A DNA stretch of 64,000 bases from contig CAJXDR010000001.1 of assembly GCA_913052345.1 (NCBI GenBank), forward strand, positions 62,001-126,000. The letters are read 5' to 3'. Each line of letters starts with the position of its first letter. Position 1 is the first letter of the stretch. The stretch is from UBA4421 sp002470275. GTDB taxonomy: Bacteria; Pseudomonadota; Gammaproteobacteria; Pseudomonadales; Azotimanducaceae. Below the pieces are notes generated by a model that made no database searches, was not told the origin of the DNA, and saw only the letters and a program-made list of their open reading frames with translations. Positions 63,667 to 64,000 of the stretch are shown here, in pieces. The position numbers were made by a program, and so were the translations under genes.

Positions 63667-64000
63667 TTACAGTTCATAGGGATTGGTCATACCGAGCAGC
63701 TCAAGGACGGCCACCTCGAGAGCCTCCATTTCTTGGGCTTGTGCCGTCTCTTCATGATCCATCCCCAGCAGGTGCAGGGTGCCGTGAATCACCAGGTGGT
63801 GAAGATGATCCAGCGTGGCCTTATGCTGAGCCGCCGCTTCGCTGATCACCAGCGGCCAACAAATGGCGAGGTCACCCAGAGGCGGGATATCCAGGGGCAG
63901 CGCGGGCACGTCGCTAGGAAAACTAAGAACATTTGTTGGACGGTCATACCCTCTGTACTGCTTGTTTAGCTGAGCAGACTCGTCCTCATCAATGAGACGT
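63667..64000 (-). CDS. ybeY: Endoribonuclease YbeY (partial, N-terminus beyond the window)
   Basis: The minus-strand frame is open to the window edge and gives 111 residues. RLIDEDESAQLNKQYRG and PTNVLSFPSDVP are YbeY hallmarks. The zinc motif is HGTLHLLGMDH (three His). YbeY matures 16S rRNA 3' ends and takes part in ribosome quality control. It precedes corC-lnt as in other gammaproteobacteria; an internal GTG at 63909 is not the true start. Confidence 0.93.
   Translation of the reverse strand, partial: RLIDEDESAQLNKQYRGYDRPTNVLSFPSDVPALPLDIPPLGDLAICWPLVISEAAAQHKATLDHLHHLVIHGTLHLLGMDHEETAQAQEMEALEVAVLELLGMTNPYEL

Overview
This window looks like chromosomal DNA of a free-living, probably marine, gammaproteobacterium. 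The clearest evidence is the right end: holA, lptE, leuS, lnt, corC and ybeY lie on one strand in the order familiar from gammaproteobacterial housekeeping regions. The left part is rich in fatty-acid, amide and xenobiotic catabolism, secreted enzymes and ABC transporters, as in marine heterotrophs. Genes are tightly packed, with many ATGA-type overlaps. I saw no rRNA, tRNA, CRISPR array, insertion sequence or prophage. The genus cannot be fixed from what is visible.

Layout. 1-12.4 kb: tail of a VOC-fold protein, a large subtilisin-like lipoprotein, a malonate transporter (madLM) downstream of a PhyH-type dioxygenase, an N-acyl-D-amino-acid deacylase-like amidohydrolase, an enoyl-CoA isomerase, an omega-aminotransferase, a secreted methyltransferase-like protein and a molybdate importer (modBC). 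12.4-16.3 kb: carotenoid/stilbene oxygenase, exonuclease III, a YugP-type metalloprotease and an HpcH/HpaI aldolase. 16.4-17.8 kb: the one accessory-looking patch. It has a small gene whose 3' part is tandemly duplicated in a 183-bp unit, a compound pentanucleotide microsatellite, a hairpin and an XRE-type regulator with inverted repeats at its promoter and start codon. 17.9-26.9 kb: serine hydrolase, secreted unknown, NIPSNAP protein, thiolase plus nitronate monooxygenase, a double DsbA-domain protein and a penicillin-acylase-type lipoprotein.

26.9-31.3 kb: a tightly overlapping operon of a DUF2256 mini-protein (50 codons), endonuclease VIII, an Fe-S type photolyase-related protein and the helicase DbpA. 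31.4-35.9 kb: a ferric-iron ABC importer (fbpB divergent from fbpC-fbpA) with a Fur-box-like site, then DoxX. 35.9-38.9 kb: a CoA-transferase, paired small membrane proteins and a dimeric alpha-beta barrel protein. 38.9-41.6 kb: a glycosyltransferase, a zinc-ribbon methyltransferase and a YrbL-like kinase-fold protein. 41.7-52.0 kb: a run of co-directional genes made up of a sodium:solute symporter with a tiny membrane partner, a MoxR/CoxE-type AAA+/VWA pair, and an oligopeptide importer oppABCDF. Its OppC carries an extra fibronectin-III-like periplasmic domain, and its oppA start codon sits inside a perfect 13-bp inverted repeat.

52.1-57.1 kb: RRM RNA-binding protein, NUDIX hydrolase, a monooxygenase-like protein, a second AAA+/VWA pair (CobS/CobT) with no CobN nearby, and a histidine phosphatase. 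57.1-64.0 kb: the conserved holA-lptE-leuS and lnt-corC-ybeY blocks.

The least ordinary items are the OppC domain insertion, the oppA inverted repeat, the repeat-bearing patch at 16.6-17.4 kb and the two separate AAA+/VWA modules lacking their classical client enzymes. No single locus can be declared a new system from sequence alone.
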